In this document: in pieces, positions 8,214-15,462 of the stretch
How positions within the stretch are numbered: the stretch's first letter is position 1
Layout of the letters: the number at the start of each line of letters is the position of its first letter
Assembly (NCBI GenBank): GCA_000980705.1
Contig: LBCK01000001.1
Span: 62,001-126,000 of the forward strand
Source: Ruminococcus sp. UNK.MGS-30
Lineage (GTDB): Bacteria > Bacillota > Clostridia > Oscillospirales > Ruminococcaceae
Length of the DNA stretch: 64,000 nucleotides
Reading direction: 5' to 3'
Made by a program: the position numbers and the translations under genes
The notes under the pieces: model-generated
What the model was told of the DNA's origin: nothing
Seen by the model: the letters and a program-made list of their open reading frames with translations, nothing else
Databases searched by the model: none

Positions 8214-11084
8214 TCATCCTGCCATGAGCCTGCTCCGCAGCAAGCATAGGTCGAAACCATTCAGCGTTCCGTCAGTATACAGATCTCCTGCCTGCCAATC
8301 GGCAAGTCTGGTCTCGGGAACGCCCAGCAGCCACTTTTGCAGCAGCACCAGATCTGCCAGGTTTACCTTTCCGTCTGCGTTGATGTCACCGGAAATCGCA
8401 GGCGGTTCTGTGGCCGTTGCCGTTGTGGATACTGTTGTTGTATCCGTTGTTGCTGCAGTGGTCGATGTTGTCGTTGCCGCAGTCGTTGTTGTGGTCGTAG
8501 TGGTAGTTGTGGTTGTGGTTACTGTAGCGGTCTCTGTCTTTGCCTGCCATTTCTGACAGCTGCTGCCAGTCGGTTCCCACTGCTGTACATTAGCGCCGTT
8601 TGCCGTGGATGCGTCAGCCACTTCCACATAGCAGGCATCACCGGAGGCGTGGGTCAGAATGCAGTAGCTGCCGTCCAGGTTCTTGGTAAAGCGGAACAGC
8701 TGGGAGCTGTCCTTATTAGACCACGCCGCAATCGACAGGTTTCCGCCGTTTTTGCTGCCCTCTGCCTTCAGCGCATAGCCGCTGTCCTGCCGGGAGCGAA
8801 TCCAGTAATAGTTTTCGGAGCCGAAAGCACGGAGTGTCCATTTCTGGCAGTCCAGCCCGTTGGATGCCCACTGCTGCACATTTGTGTTGTCTGCCATTTT
8901 TCCGCCGGCAATATCCATCACCAGACCGGAACCGGCATTTTCAAAAGTATAGATCACATCTGTGTCCATCGCACAGCCGGGATCTGCTGCCGGCTCTAAA
9001 ATCCAGTTCTGACAGTCTGCACCGTTGGTTTCCCACTGCTGCACATTGGCGCCGGAGGTCTTGGAGGCATCTTCCACCTCTACCACGGAATTTCCGCCGG
9101 AAACAGCAGTTCGGATCTGGTAGCTGCCGTCTCCGTTTTTCGTCAGCATAAACTGCTGATTGCTGCCGCCGTTATACGTGTATATGTCGATATTCGTCCC
9201 GTTTGCCGTCTTTTTCCCGGCAACATCCAGCACATATGTGCCGCCGTCTCCTACTGCCGAAACCAGGTAGTAATACCCGTCTCCGGCACTGCACAGTTTC
9301 CAGATGTCATGAACCGATGTTCCGTCTGAACCCCACTGCTGCACGTTAGCGCTGTTCTTTGCCGCTGCACCTGCCACCTGCAAGTACAAGCCGGAGTTGA
9401 CATTCCGGATGCGATAAGTGGAACCCTCTGCGAATGTTTCCGCCAGGGGTGCGCTGGGAGATTCGGTGTAGCCTGCGCTCGGCACACCGGAAACCGCATA
9501 CCGGAGATACATCATATGGTTCCGGTCATTCTGGCAGCCGCTGTAGATTTCGCAATAGGTTTTTGCCGCATCTGCGGTACGGGAAATAGTGCTGTAGTTG
9601 GAAGTCGGCCGCCATGTGCAGTTCTGCGCATAGCCCTCAATGGTCGTCCGTTTGCAGTTCACTGACTTCGAACCAGTTTCTGCATATGAGCCGGGATAAG
9701 TCACCGTGTTCCAGTCGCAGATAACATTTCCTCCGTCCTCATAGTAGCAGTTTTCCGCAAAGATTTTCGATGCCGTGTGTACGGTATATGCCATGCTGAA
9801 CGTTTTCACATAGTTGTTCAGCGAGTGGAAATAGCCGTAGCGCATCAGCCCCGGTCCACGGGTCAGCGTCTTTTCAAAGCGGTTGCTGATAATGGACATC
9901 CGGGGATAGTTGTTATAGGTTTTATAGGAGTTCTCATCATCTGCCGGATACCCCAGGATCACGCCGTATTCGTGAAGTCCAAAAGAGCAGTCCGAAACGG
10001 TGGTGTAGTCCGCATCATAGCAACACGCCAGGAATTTATCCCAGTCGGGCAAGCCGGTAGAGGCTGTGTTATAGTCGCTGTGTCCCACAAAGGTACAGTG
10101 GTCTACCCAGAGATTCTGACCCGAACCGAGGTATACCACAATGGAGTCATTGCCGTTGGACTCGGCATCGTGCTGTAACTCAAAGTTTTTCAGAATCAGA
10201 TTGTTTCCCGTTCCGCTGTTGGAAGAGGTGCAGAACTGCACATTATACATGGTATGCGCCGCATAGCTGCCGATAATGGTCTTATTGCTGTGAACATAGA
10301 TTCGTCCGTCCGGACAGTAGTTGCGTCCGGAGGAGTCCTTTTGCAGTGTGGTAACACTGAGGTTTGCCGTAACCACAATCGTATAAGGCGTATCAGAAGT
10401 GGCGTATTTCTTGAGGTCAGCAAAAGTGGAAACCTCCACGATCTCGCCGAACAGACCGCCGATATCCCCTGCCTTGATGTTGCCGGTATTGTCGTCAAAA
10501 CAGTATCCGGCAAAGCCCTGCAAGCCATCGGCATTGAGCAGCCAGAGCTGGTTGTCTGCTCCGGTATATTTGGCAAGTGTCATGCCGGAAGTTCCCTGTG
10601 TCAAAGCAAGGGAAGTGTCGGAATAGTTCACGATCTTATAGTACAGATCATTGCCCAGATGATCCTGTGCCACAGGGACAACGTACCAATGCTGGGACTG
10701 GGCGGATTCACTGCCATACACGATCACATCGGTTCCAGCAGATACGTTGTAATTGCGTGGGGTCAAAAGCCGGCCGGACTGTGCATTCACCAGCTTGAAA
10801 AAGGTGCCGTTTGCGTCCTTTCCCACACGGTCAAACCGCCACGATGCAGACAGGTCACTGCCAAGCGTTTGCAGGGAAAGTGCTGCACCGTCAGACGTTC
10901 CGTTTTCCGTCAGAACCTTGGCATTGTCCTTGGCGGCAAGGTGCATCAGCTGCGCCGGATAATCCGTAGATATCGCCGCTGCCGACAAGACTGCCCCGTC
11001 CCACCGAAACAACGGCAGTATCCAGGCTGTCAGCAGAACCAGCGACAGGAGCAGCGCCTGCCGCACACGAACCCAATGTTTCAT
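8214..11084 (-). CDS. Pectate lyase (PL1) with ricin-type modules and dockerin
   Basis: The 956-residue secreted protein starts at an ATG preceded by a perfect AAGGAGGT. After the signal peptide comes a ricin-like beta-trefoil (about 40-200), then a PL1 parallel beta-helix pectate lyase (about 210-520). The helix shows NKTIIGSY, the LWVDHCTF signature and an RGPGLMRYG...HSLNNY segment near the RxPxxR catalytic site of the family. Two more ricin-type modules with repeated NVQQW motifs (about 555-830) are probably carbohydrate-binding CBM13-like domains. A poly-Thr linker and a dockerin (DINADGKVN ... DLYTDGTLN) end it. It should cleave polygalacturonate by beta-elimination as part of a cellulosome. 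It shares its plan with the pectate lyase at 54402-57323. Confidence 0.92.
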   Translation of the reverse strand: MKHWVRVRQALLLSLVLLTAWILPLFRWDGAVLSAAAISTDYPAQLMHLAAKDNAKVLTENGTSDGAALSLQTLGSDLSASWRFDRVGKDANGTFFKLVNAQSGRLLTPRNYNVSAGTDVIVYGSESAQSQHWYVVPVAQDHLGNDLYYKIVNYSDTSLALTQGTSGMTLAKYTGADNQLWLLNADGLQGFAGYCFDDNTGNIKAGDIGGLFGEIVEVSTFADLKKYATSDTPYTIVVTANLSVTTLQKDSSGRNYCPDGRIYVHSNKTIIGSYAAHTMYNVQFCTSSNSGTGNNLILKNFELQHDAESNGNDSIVVYLGSGQNLWVDHCTFVGHSDYNTASTGLPDWDKFLACCYDADYTTVSDCSFGLHEYGVILGYPADDENSYKTYNNYPRMSIISNRFEKTLTRGPGLMRYGYFHSLNNYVKTFSMAYTVHTASKIFAENCYYEDGGNVICDWNTVTYPGSYAETGSKSVNCKRTTIEGYAQNCTWRPTSNYSTISRTADAAKTYCEIYSGCQNDRNHMMYLRYAVSGVPSAGYTESPSAPLAETFAEGSTYRIRNVNSGLYLQVAGAAAKNSANVQQWGSDGTSVHDIWKLCSAGDGYYYLVSAVGDGGTYVLDVAGKKTANGTNIDIYTYNGGSNQQFMLTKNGDGSYQIRTAVSGGNSVVEVEDASKTSGANVQQWETNGADCQNWILEPAADPGCAMDTDVIYTFENAGSGLVMDIAGGKMADNTNVQQWASNGLDCQKWTLRAFGSENYYWIRSRQDSGYALKAEGSKNGGNLSIAAWSNKDSSQLFRFTKNLDGSYCILTHASGDACYVEVADASTANGANVQQWEPTGSSCQKWQAKTETATVTTTTTTTTTTTTTAATTTSTTAATTDTTTVSTTATATEPPAISGDINADGKVNLADLVLLQKWLLGVPETRLADWQAGDLYTDGTLNGFDLCLLRSRLMAG

Positions 11085-11159
11085 TTTTTCATACCTCCTT
11101 AAAATTCGGCATAGACTTCAAAAGAATATGCCAGCAACACGGATAAAACTATCAACCGC

Positions 11160-11188
11160 ATTATACTACATTTTATTGAAATTGTCAA
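11160..11188 (-). promoter_or_regulatory. Promoter of the pectate lyase gene
   Basis: On the minus strand TTGACA (11183-11188) and TATAAT (11160-11165) are spaced 17 bp, giving a leader of about 70 nt. The -35 box abuts the terminator of the upstream sirtuin operon. Confidence 0.85.
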
Positions 11189-11200
11189 GATTTAGAGATG

Positions 11201-11227
11201 AAAAAACCACTTTCGAAAACGAAGTGG
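11201..11227 (-). terminator. Terminator of the sirtuin operon
   Basis: A stem CCACTTCG/CGAAAGTGG with a TTTT loop (minus-strand reading) is followed by six T residues, immediately after the stop of the sirtuin gene at 11237. Confidence 0.85.
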
Positions 11228-11236
11228 CTTTTCCTG

Positions 11237-12100
11237 TTATCTCTTAAAAATTGTTCCAATATCTGCATCCATACAAATTGCCTGCGGTCTGATCTGCTCC
11301 GGACAAAACGCCTCACCGAAATTCAAGCAGGCGTACACTGCTTTCGGGTTCTTCGCCGTCATCTGCCAGAATGGATACTTGATAATCGCCGGTGTGTTGT
11401 ACCCTACGCCGAGTTCCAGAAACAAAATATGCAGATTTTCGTGTCTGCGGAGAAATTCCTCATACCGCTCTGCCGCACGATACCATCCCTCGTCCTGCAC
11501 AAAGGTTTCATCTGCACGAAGATTCATGGTCATGGGTCTGCCGCATTTGGGACAGCGTGGAACTAATTCTGTTGGAATAAGCATATTTTCCTGCTCAGCG
11601 TACATTTTGCGGATAATATCCTCATTGTCATAGACCTTCTGACAGCAAGGCTCTGAACATTGAAACAGTCCGTAATCACCCTGCGTGTAGAAAAGCCTGT
11701 GCTTGTCAAATTCGGCTTTCTGAAACTGGTGGTCTACATTGGTGGTCAGCACAAAGTAATCTTTGTCTTTCACAAGTTCAAACAATCCCTTGTAAACACC
11801 GTTGTCAACGTCCATGTAACGGTTGATATAAACGTATCTCGACCAGTACGCCCAATGTTCTTCCAGAGATTCAAATGGATAGAAACCGCCGGAATACATA
11901 TCCCGAAAGTTGTATTTTTCAATGAAGTCCGAGAAATATTTTTCAAAGCGTTCGCCGCTGTATGTAAAACCTGCCGCAGTGGAAAGCCCTGCACCTGCAC
12001 CAATGACAATGGCATCGGCGGTTTCTATCTCATTTTTCAGACGGCTTATCTCAACCGAGAAGTCCGCTGTATATTTCGTAATCTTTCTCTGTAAAAACAT
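11237..12100 (-). CDS. SirTM-type sirtuin, putative protein ADP-ribosyltransferase
   Basis: This 287-residue sirtuin has the NAD-binding GAGAGLSTAAGF motif, the TTNVDHQF segment in place of the usual TQN-ID-LH, and two Cys pairs for a structural zinc (QCSEPCC and CPKC). In the expected catalytic-His position the sequence reads YTQGDYG, a Gln. That substitution is typical of macrodomain-linked class M sirtuins, which ADP-ribosylate rather than deacetylate. It begins 50 nt inside the upstream macrodomain gene with its own AGAGGTGA, implying translational coupling. In the described systems the target is a lipoylated GcvH-like protein; no such gene is in this window, so the target here is open. 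Confidence 0.85.
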   Translation of the reverse strand: MFLQRKITKYTADFSVEISRLKNEIETADAIVIGAGAGLSTAAGFTYSGERFEKYFSDFIEKYNFRDMYSGGFYPFESLEEHWAYWSRYVYINRYMDVDNGVYKGLFELVKDKDYFVLTTNVDHQFQKAEFDKHRLFYTQGDYGLFQCSEPCCQKVYDNEDIIRKMYAEQENMLIPTELVPRCPKCGRPMTMNLRADETFVQDEGWYRAAERYEEFLRRHENLHILFLELGVGYNTPAIIKYPFWQMTAKNPKAVYACLNFGEAFCPEQIRPQAICMDADIGTIFKR

Positions 12101-13442
12101 TGAATATCACCTCTATATCATTGTCCTTCAAAAATTCTCTCACTGTTTGCACAGCAATTTCAGCCGCCTTATCCTGCGGAAAACCGAACACACCTGTGGA
12201 AATACAGCAGAAAGCGATGCTCTTCACGCCGCTCTGCACCGCAAGTTCCAGACAGCTCTGATAGCAGCTTTTCAGCAGTTCGCAGTGCTTTTCGGTCAGC
12301 CTGCCCTGCACGATTGGTCCGACGGTGTGTATCACATAGTCGCATGGCAGATTGTAGGAAGGCGTGATTTTCGCTGTACCTGTCGGTTCTTCATGTCCTT
12401 GCAATTCCATCATCTCTGCGCATTTCAACCGCAGGCGAACCCCTGCAAAGGTATGGATACAGTTATCAATACAATTATGACAAGGATGATAGCATCCCGT
12501 CATTCCCGAATTCGCAGCATTGACAATTGCACCGCATTGCAGTGTGGTGATATCGCCTTTCCAGAGATAGATATGCTCCTCAACGGGCTGCAAATCGGCA
12601 ACACTTGTGATGCCTTTCTGTGCCGTCAATCCTCGCAGAAATTCGTCCTCGGCTTTGAGATACTCTGCACTGGCTTTCCCTGCCGGACGAATGTTGACAA
12701 GACTGCGGTAAAGATGGAACTGCTCCGATTCATTTGTTGGAAAGACCAAATCATTCCATTCCGAATGTTCTGAAAGCAAATATGTAGTCAAGTATTTTAA
12801 TTTCTCATTTTCCATGATCTTTTCCCTCTTTACAATCGCTCCCACAGGACATTTTTCAAGGCAATTGCCGCAGTGCAGGCAGTTGTTCTGCCGAATCACT
12901 GCACTGCCCTTTGCCAGGTCGATGCAGTTTTGGGGACAGACTGTCAGACACACTCCGCATCCACAGCATTCTGCGCCGACAAAATAGCCGTTTTGTACTG
13001 CTTTCGTTTCTCCAAAGGTAAAGCTGTCACGCTCGATCGGCTTTTTTGACAGATCAAACCATTCCCCTTTTCCAGCATAGATCTGAAAAACGGTCAGAGC
13101 CGCAGCACTTTCCGCAGTGGGGTAAATTTCGTGCATATACGGATTCTTCCGGAACAGCTGCAGCAGCCGTTCCGCACCGACCTCAGTTACCTTTCCGCCA
13201 ATGGAAAGCGCAGTGCTGGACATGGTATCTTCGCCTTTCACGCCTGTCAAAGCAATGTATTTCTGCCGCTTTAGGCGATGATAAAAATTCTTGCCCTTTG
13301 CCGTGAGAAAATACAGCCCATTTTCATCCCAATCCATGATATCAATGGCACAGGTGACCGGCAAGCCGTTTTCATCGACAGTCGCTGCGATCACAGAATG
13401 GATCTCATCCACCAAAAATGCAAAGTAATCTGTATATTTCAT
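12051..13442 (-). CDS. PNPOx-like / 2[4Fe-4S] ferredoxin / zinc-macrodomain fusion protein
   Basis: One continuous frame of 463 codons combines three parts. Residues 1-130 resemble the pyridoxamine-5'-phosphate-oxidase-like flavin-binding fold. Residues about 148-205 carry two CxxCxxCxxxCP clusters. Residues about 210-463 form a macrodomain with VNAANSGMTG and a zinc motif (CYHPCHNC ... C), the type paired with SirTM that removes ADP-ribose. The start at 13442 follows GGAGG; the longer upstream frame lacks support. An internal ATG at 12815 preceded by AGAGGG could yield a separate 254-residue macrodomain protein, so this may be a true fusion or a dual-start gene. Its 3' end overlaps the sirtuin gene. 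Confidence 0.85.
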   Translation of the reverse strand: MKYTDYFAFLVDEIHSVIAATVDENGLPVTCAIDIMDWDENGLYFLTAKGKNFYHRLKRQKYIALTGVKGEDTMSSTALSIGGKVTEVGAERLLQLFRKNPYMHEIYPTAESAAALTVFQIYAGKGEWFDLSKKPIERDSFTFGETKAVQNGYFVGAECCGCGVCLTVCPQNCIDLAKGSAVIRQNNCLHCGNCLEKCPVGAIVKREKIMENEKLKYLTTYLLSEHSEWNDLVFPTNESEQFHLYRSLVNIRPAGKASAEYLKAEDEFLRGLTAQKGITSVADLQPVEEHIYLWKGDITTLQCGAIVNAANSGMTGCYHPCHNCIDNCIHTFAGVRLRLKCAEMMELQGHEEPTGTAKITPSYNLPCDYVIHTVGPIVQGRLTEKHCELLKSCYQSCLELAVQSGVKSIAFCCISTGVFGFPQDKAAEIAVQTVREFLKDNDIEVIFNVFTEKDYEIYSGLLG

Positions 13443-13448
13443 CGAAAT

Positions 13449-13494
13449 TCCTCCACACGAACAGGGGCTGCCCGTTTTTTCGGACAGTCCCTGT
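13449..13494 (-). promoter_or_regulatory. Leader hairpin before the fusion gene
   Basis: An imperfect 14-bp inverted repeat (ACAGGGACTGTCCG against CGGGCAGCCCCTGT) lies between the MBL-like gene stop (13519) and the GGAGG of the next minus-strand gene. No T-run follows on the minus strand, so it may be a processing or attenuating structure rather than a terminator. Confidence 0.4.
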
Positions 13495-13518
13495 GTTAAA
13501 AATGTTCTTTGAACGAAA

Positions 13519-14310
13519 TCAAGCAAAGAAAAATCCTGCGGTCATATCCAGATAGTTTCCGCCGCTGTAGTTCGGATACTGTTTCTCTACCTCTGCCTTG
13601 AAGTCTGCCGCATCACTGCACTTCTCCGCAATGCCCTTCAGCGTTTCCAGATAGTCGATCTTGGTCTGCGCATCCTTCAGATCTTCCGGCGTGTAGTGGG
13701 AAGTCAGAATCAGATCATAGCCCTTTGCGATATAATCACGCAGCTGTGCAATGATAGCGTCAGCGTGACCTGCTCCGGCAACAATAGAGTGGCAGTCGTG
13801 ACCGAGCATATGGGTGTAAACTGCATTGATCTCCGGTATCTCCACATCAAATGCCTCTGCGGTCTGATGAATGACAAAATCAATGCCGCCGATGTTGATT
13901 TTTCCCTCGCCGATCACGTTGGTGATCTGGTGTACGGAGTTATCAAAAATTGCTCCGAATGCGTTTGTGAAATTGGTGATAAGTGCCTTGCCGCCGCCGT
14001 TTTCGGAGTATTCCACAGCGTTCTGTGTGGCATACTTCGGCACATCCGGCAGGAACGCTGCACCGGCACCATGGTAGGCAACCAGCATTCCTGCAACCTC
14101 CACACCGTTCAGATAGGCTGTCAGTTCCTCGATATTATCGAAAAAGCAGGGCGATTCCAGAATGACTGCCTTGCCGGCTTTCTCCACAATGAAAACCTCA
14201 TTGTCGATAAAATCGTTGGTTTTGTAAGCGTGCAGCTTAACAGTTCCAAAATCGTAGACGTTCACTTCACCCTTGGAAAGCTTAACTGCGGTAAATGTAT
14301 TCTTATTCAT
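13519..14310 (-). CDS. MBL-fold-like hydrolase of unknown substrate
   Basis: This protein of 263 residues starts at 14310, preceded by AGGAGGAA; an upstream in-frame extension lacks a ribosome site. The overall order (VYDFGTVKLHAYKTNDFI, VILESPCFFDNIEELTAYL, later INAVYTHMLGHDCHSI and DLILTSHYTPED) resembles metallo-beta-lactamase-fold proteins. The canonical HxHxDH metal motif is not present, so catalysis is uncertain. It is transcribed divergently from an HxlR regulator, a common pairing in which the regulator controls the neighbour. Confidence 0.6.
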   Translation of the reverse strand: MNKNTFTAVKLSKGEVNVYDFGTVKLHAYKTNDFIDNEVFIVEKAGKAVILESPCFFDNIEELTAYLNGVEVAGMLVAYHGAGAAFLPDVPKYATQNAVEYSENGGGKALITNFTNAFGAIFDNSVHQITNVIGEGKINIGGIDFVIHQTAEAFDVEIPEINAVYTHMLGHDCHSIVAGAGHADAIIAQLRDYIAKGYDLILTSHYTPEDLKDAQTKIDYLETLKGIAEKCSDAADFKAEVEKQYPNYSGGNYLDMTAGFFFA

Positions 14311-14382
14311 GATAAATTCCTCCTGAAAGTTTTTTGGATTGTTTTTCAGAAGAACAAGCGCTTGATCTCTTTCTGTGATTCT

Positions 14383-14411
14383 ATGATACCACATATTCCT
14401 GCACTTGAAAA
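14383..14411 (-). promoter_or_regulatory. Weak promoter of the MBL-like gene
   Basis: On the minus strand TTTTCA (14406-14411) and TATCAT (14383-14388) are spaced 17 bp. The boxes are weak, compatible with a regulated promoter. Confidence 0.4.
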
Positions 14412-14432
14412 GTACGCACTTTTTTGTAAGGT

Positions 14433-14450
14433 AGTTACCAGGAGGTAACT
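14433..14450. promoter_or_regulatory. Candidate HxlR operator palindrome
   Basis: AGTTACC and GGTAACT form a perfect 7-bp inverted repeat with a 4-bp spacer, midway between the divergent MBL-like and HxlR genes. Placement between divergent promoters suggests it is the site bound by the HxlR protein. Confidence 0.6.
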
Positions 14451-14516
14451 CTTGCGGAAAATCGGTCTTTTTTCCGTGTAAATTTATTTGTAAATAATTT
14501 ATGAATCCTAAAAATG

Positions 14517-14545
14517 TTGCAATTTTCGGTGCAATATGCTATAAT
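14517..14545 (+). promoter_or_regulatory. Promoter of the HxlR gene
   Basis: TTGCAA (14517-14522) and TATAAT (14540-14545) are spaced 17 bp, followed by GAGGTGA and the ATG at 14584. Confidence 0.75.
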
Positions 14546-14583
14546 AAATACAGTATTTTACAAGAAATCATTGAGGTGATCGT

Positions 14584-14910
14584 ATGCTGAAAAAAGAAGA
14601 ACTGCCGGATTGCCCTGTGGCAACCACAGTACAGCTCATCGGCAACAAGTGGAAGCTGCTGATCCCGCGTAATCTGCGAATGCGTCCGTGGCGTTTTAAC
14701 GAATTGCAAAAATCTCTGGAGGGGATTAGTCAGAAAGTGCTGACAGAAAGCCTGCGTTCCATGGAAGCAGATGGGATCATTGTCCGCACGGTTTATGCAG
14801 AAGTTCCGCCGAGAGTGGAGTATTCCCTCAGCGAACTGGGGGAAACCATGCGTCCGATCCTGGATGCGATGGAACAGTGGGGCAATAACTACAAGTCGAC
14901 GTTTCATTGA
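14584..14910 (+). CDS. HxlR-family winged-helix regulator
   Basis: The 108-residue protein matches HxlR regulators throughout: an N-terminal Cys (DCPV, residue 10), IGNKWKLLIPRNL, RFNELQKSLEGISQKVLTESLRSME and the wing region. In relatives such as YodB and HypR the N-terminal Cys senses electrophiles or oxidants by disulfide formation; that this one does so is inference. The palindrome at 14433-14450 is its probable site. A terminator follows directly, so it is monocistronic. Confidence 0.9.
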   Translation: MLKKEELPDCPVATTVQLIGNKWKLLIPRNLRMRPWRFNELQKSLEGISQKVLTESLRSMEADGIIVRTVYAEVPPRVEYSLSELGETMRPILDAMEQWGNNYKSTFH

Positions 14911-14916
14911 GAAAAT

Positions 14917-14942
14917 GCCTGGGGTGATATCCCCGGCTTTTT
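14917..14942 (+). terminator. Terminator of the HxlR gene
   Basis: A GC-rich stem (GCCTGGGG / CCCCGGC, one bulge) is followed by TTTTT just after the HxlR stop. Confidence 0.75.
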
Positions 14943-15006
14943 AGCGGAAAACAGGTTGAAAGAATCGCTTTTTATAGTGGGAAAATAGGGATTTACGGAG
15001 GCGGGC

Positions 15007-15357
15007 ATGAAAAATAAGATCCTATATTGCATCAATTTTATTTGGACAAGTTTCGTTGCATTTTCATTTCCGATATGCTTTGCTTGGATCTACCTGGACA
15101 TAACCGGTCATTCAAAGGGCTATGGCTATGATTTAGGGTCAGAAAAAGATATTTCTATTATGGTCGGCTGTGTTGAACTTCTCTTTTGGCTTGCGCTTGC
15201 ATTACCCTCAAACATTTATATCTTTCGGAAAACATTAAAGAAAGGCAAGGCATACTTGCTGATACCTATTGCATTGTACATTATCCTTGCTGTGATTTGC
15301 TTGCGAATCACATTTGGCGGATGGTCCGCATACGCAAAAGAAGTGTTTAACTTATAA
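15007..15357 (+). CDS. Small membrane protein of unknown function
   Basis: This 116-residue protein has three clear hydrophobic segments (about residues 10-30, 53-73 and 84-101) and starts after GGAGGCGGGC. No conserved domain is recognised. It lies alone between the HxlR terminator and the convergent feoB terminator. Confidence 0.6.
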   Translation: MKNKILYCINFIWTSFVAFSFPICFAWIYLDITGHSKGYGYDLGSEKDISIMVGCVELLFWLALALPSNIYIFRKTLKKGKAYLLIPIALYIILAVICLRITFGGWSAYAKEVFNL

Positions 15358-15410
15358 GCAACGCTGTGTGTTATGCTAAAAAGATGTGCAGCACTACGAT
15401 AAAAGAAAAC

Positions 15411-15439
15411 GAGGGAGATACCATATCGGTATCTCCCTC
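15411..15439. terminator. Terminator of feoAB (bidirectional)
   Basis: A perfect 12-bp stem (GAGGGAGATACC / GGTATCTCCCTC) with a 5-nt loop lies between convergent genes. On the minus strand it is followed by GTTTTCTTTT. Confidence 0.85.
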
Positions 15440-15462
15440 TATATTTTCACAGTGCCTGCCGA

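Noticed and set aside
8400..8530. Plus-strand frames rich in Val/Cys over the Thr linkers, and similar ones at 44040-44110 and 54600-54760
   Set aside because: They are the antisense of poly-Thr linkers in dockerin proteins.
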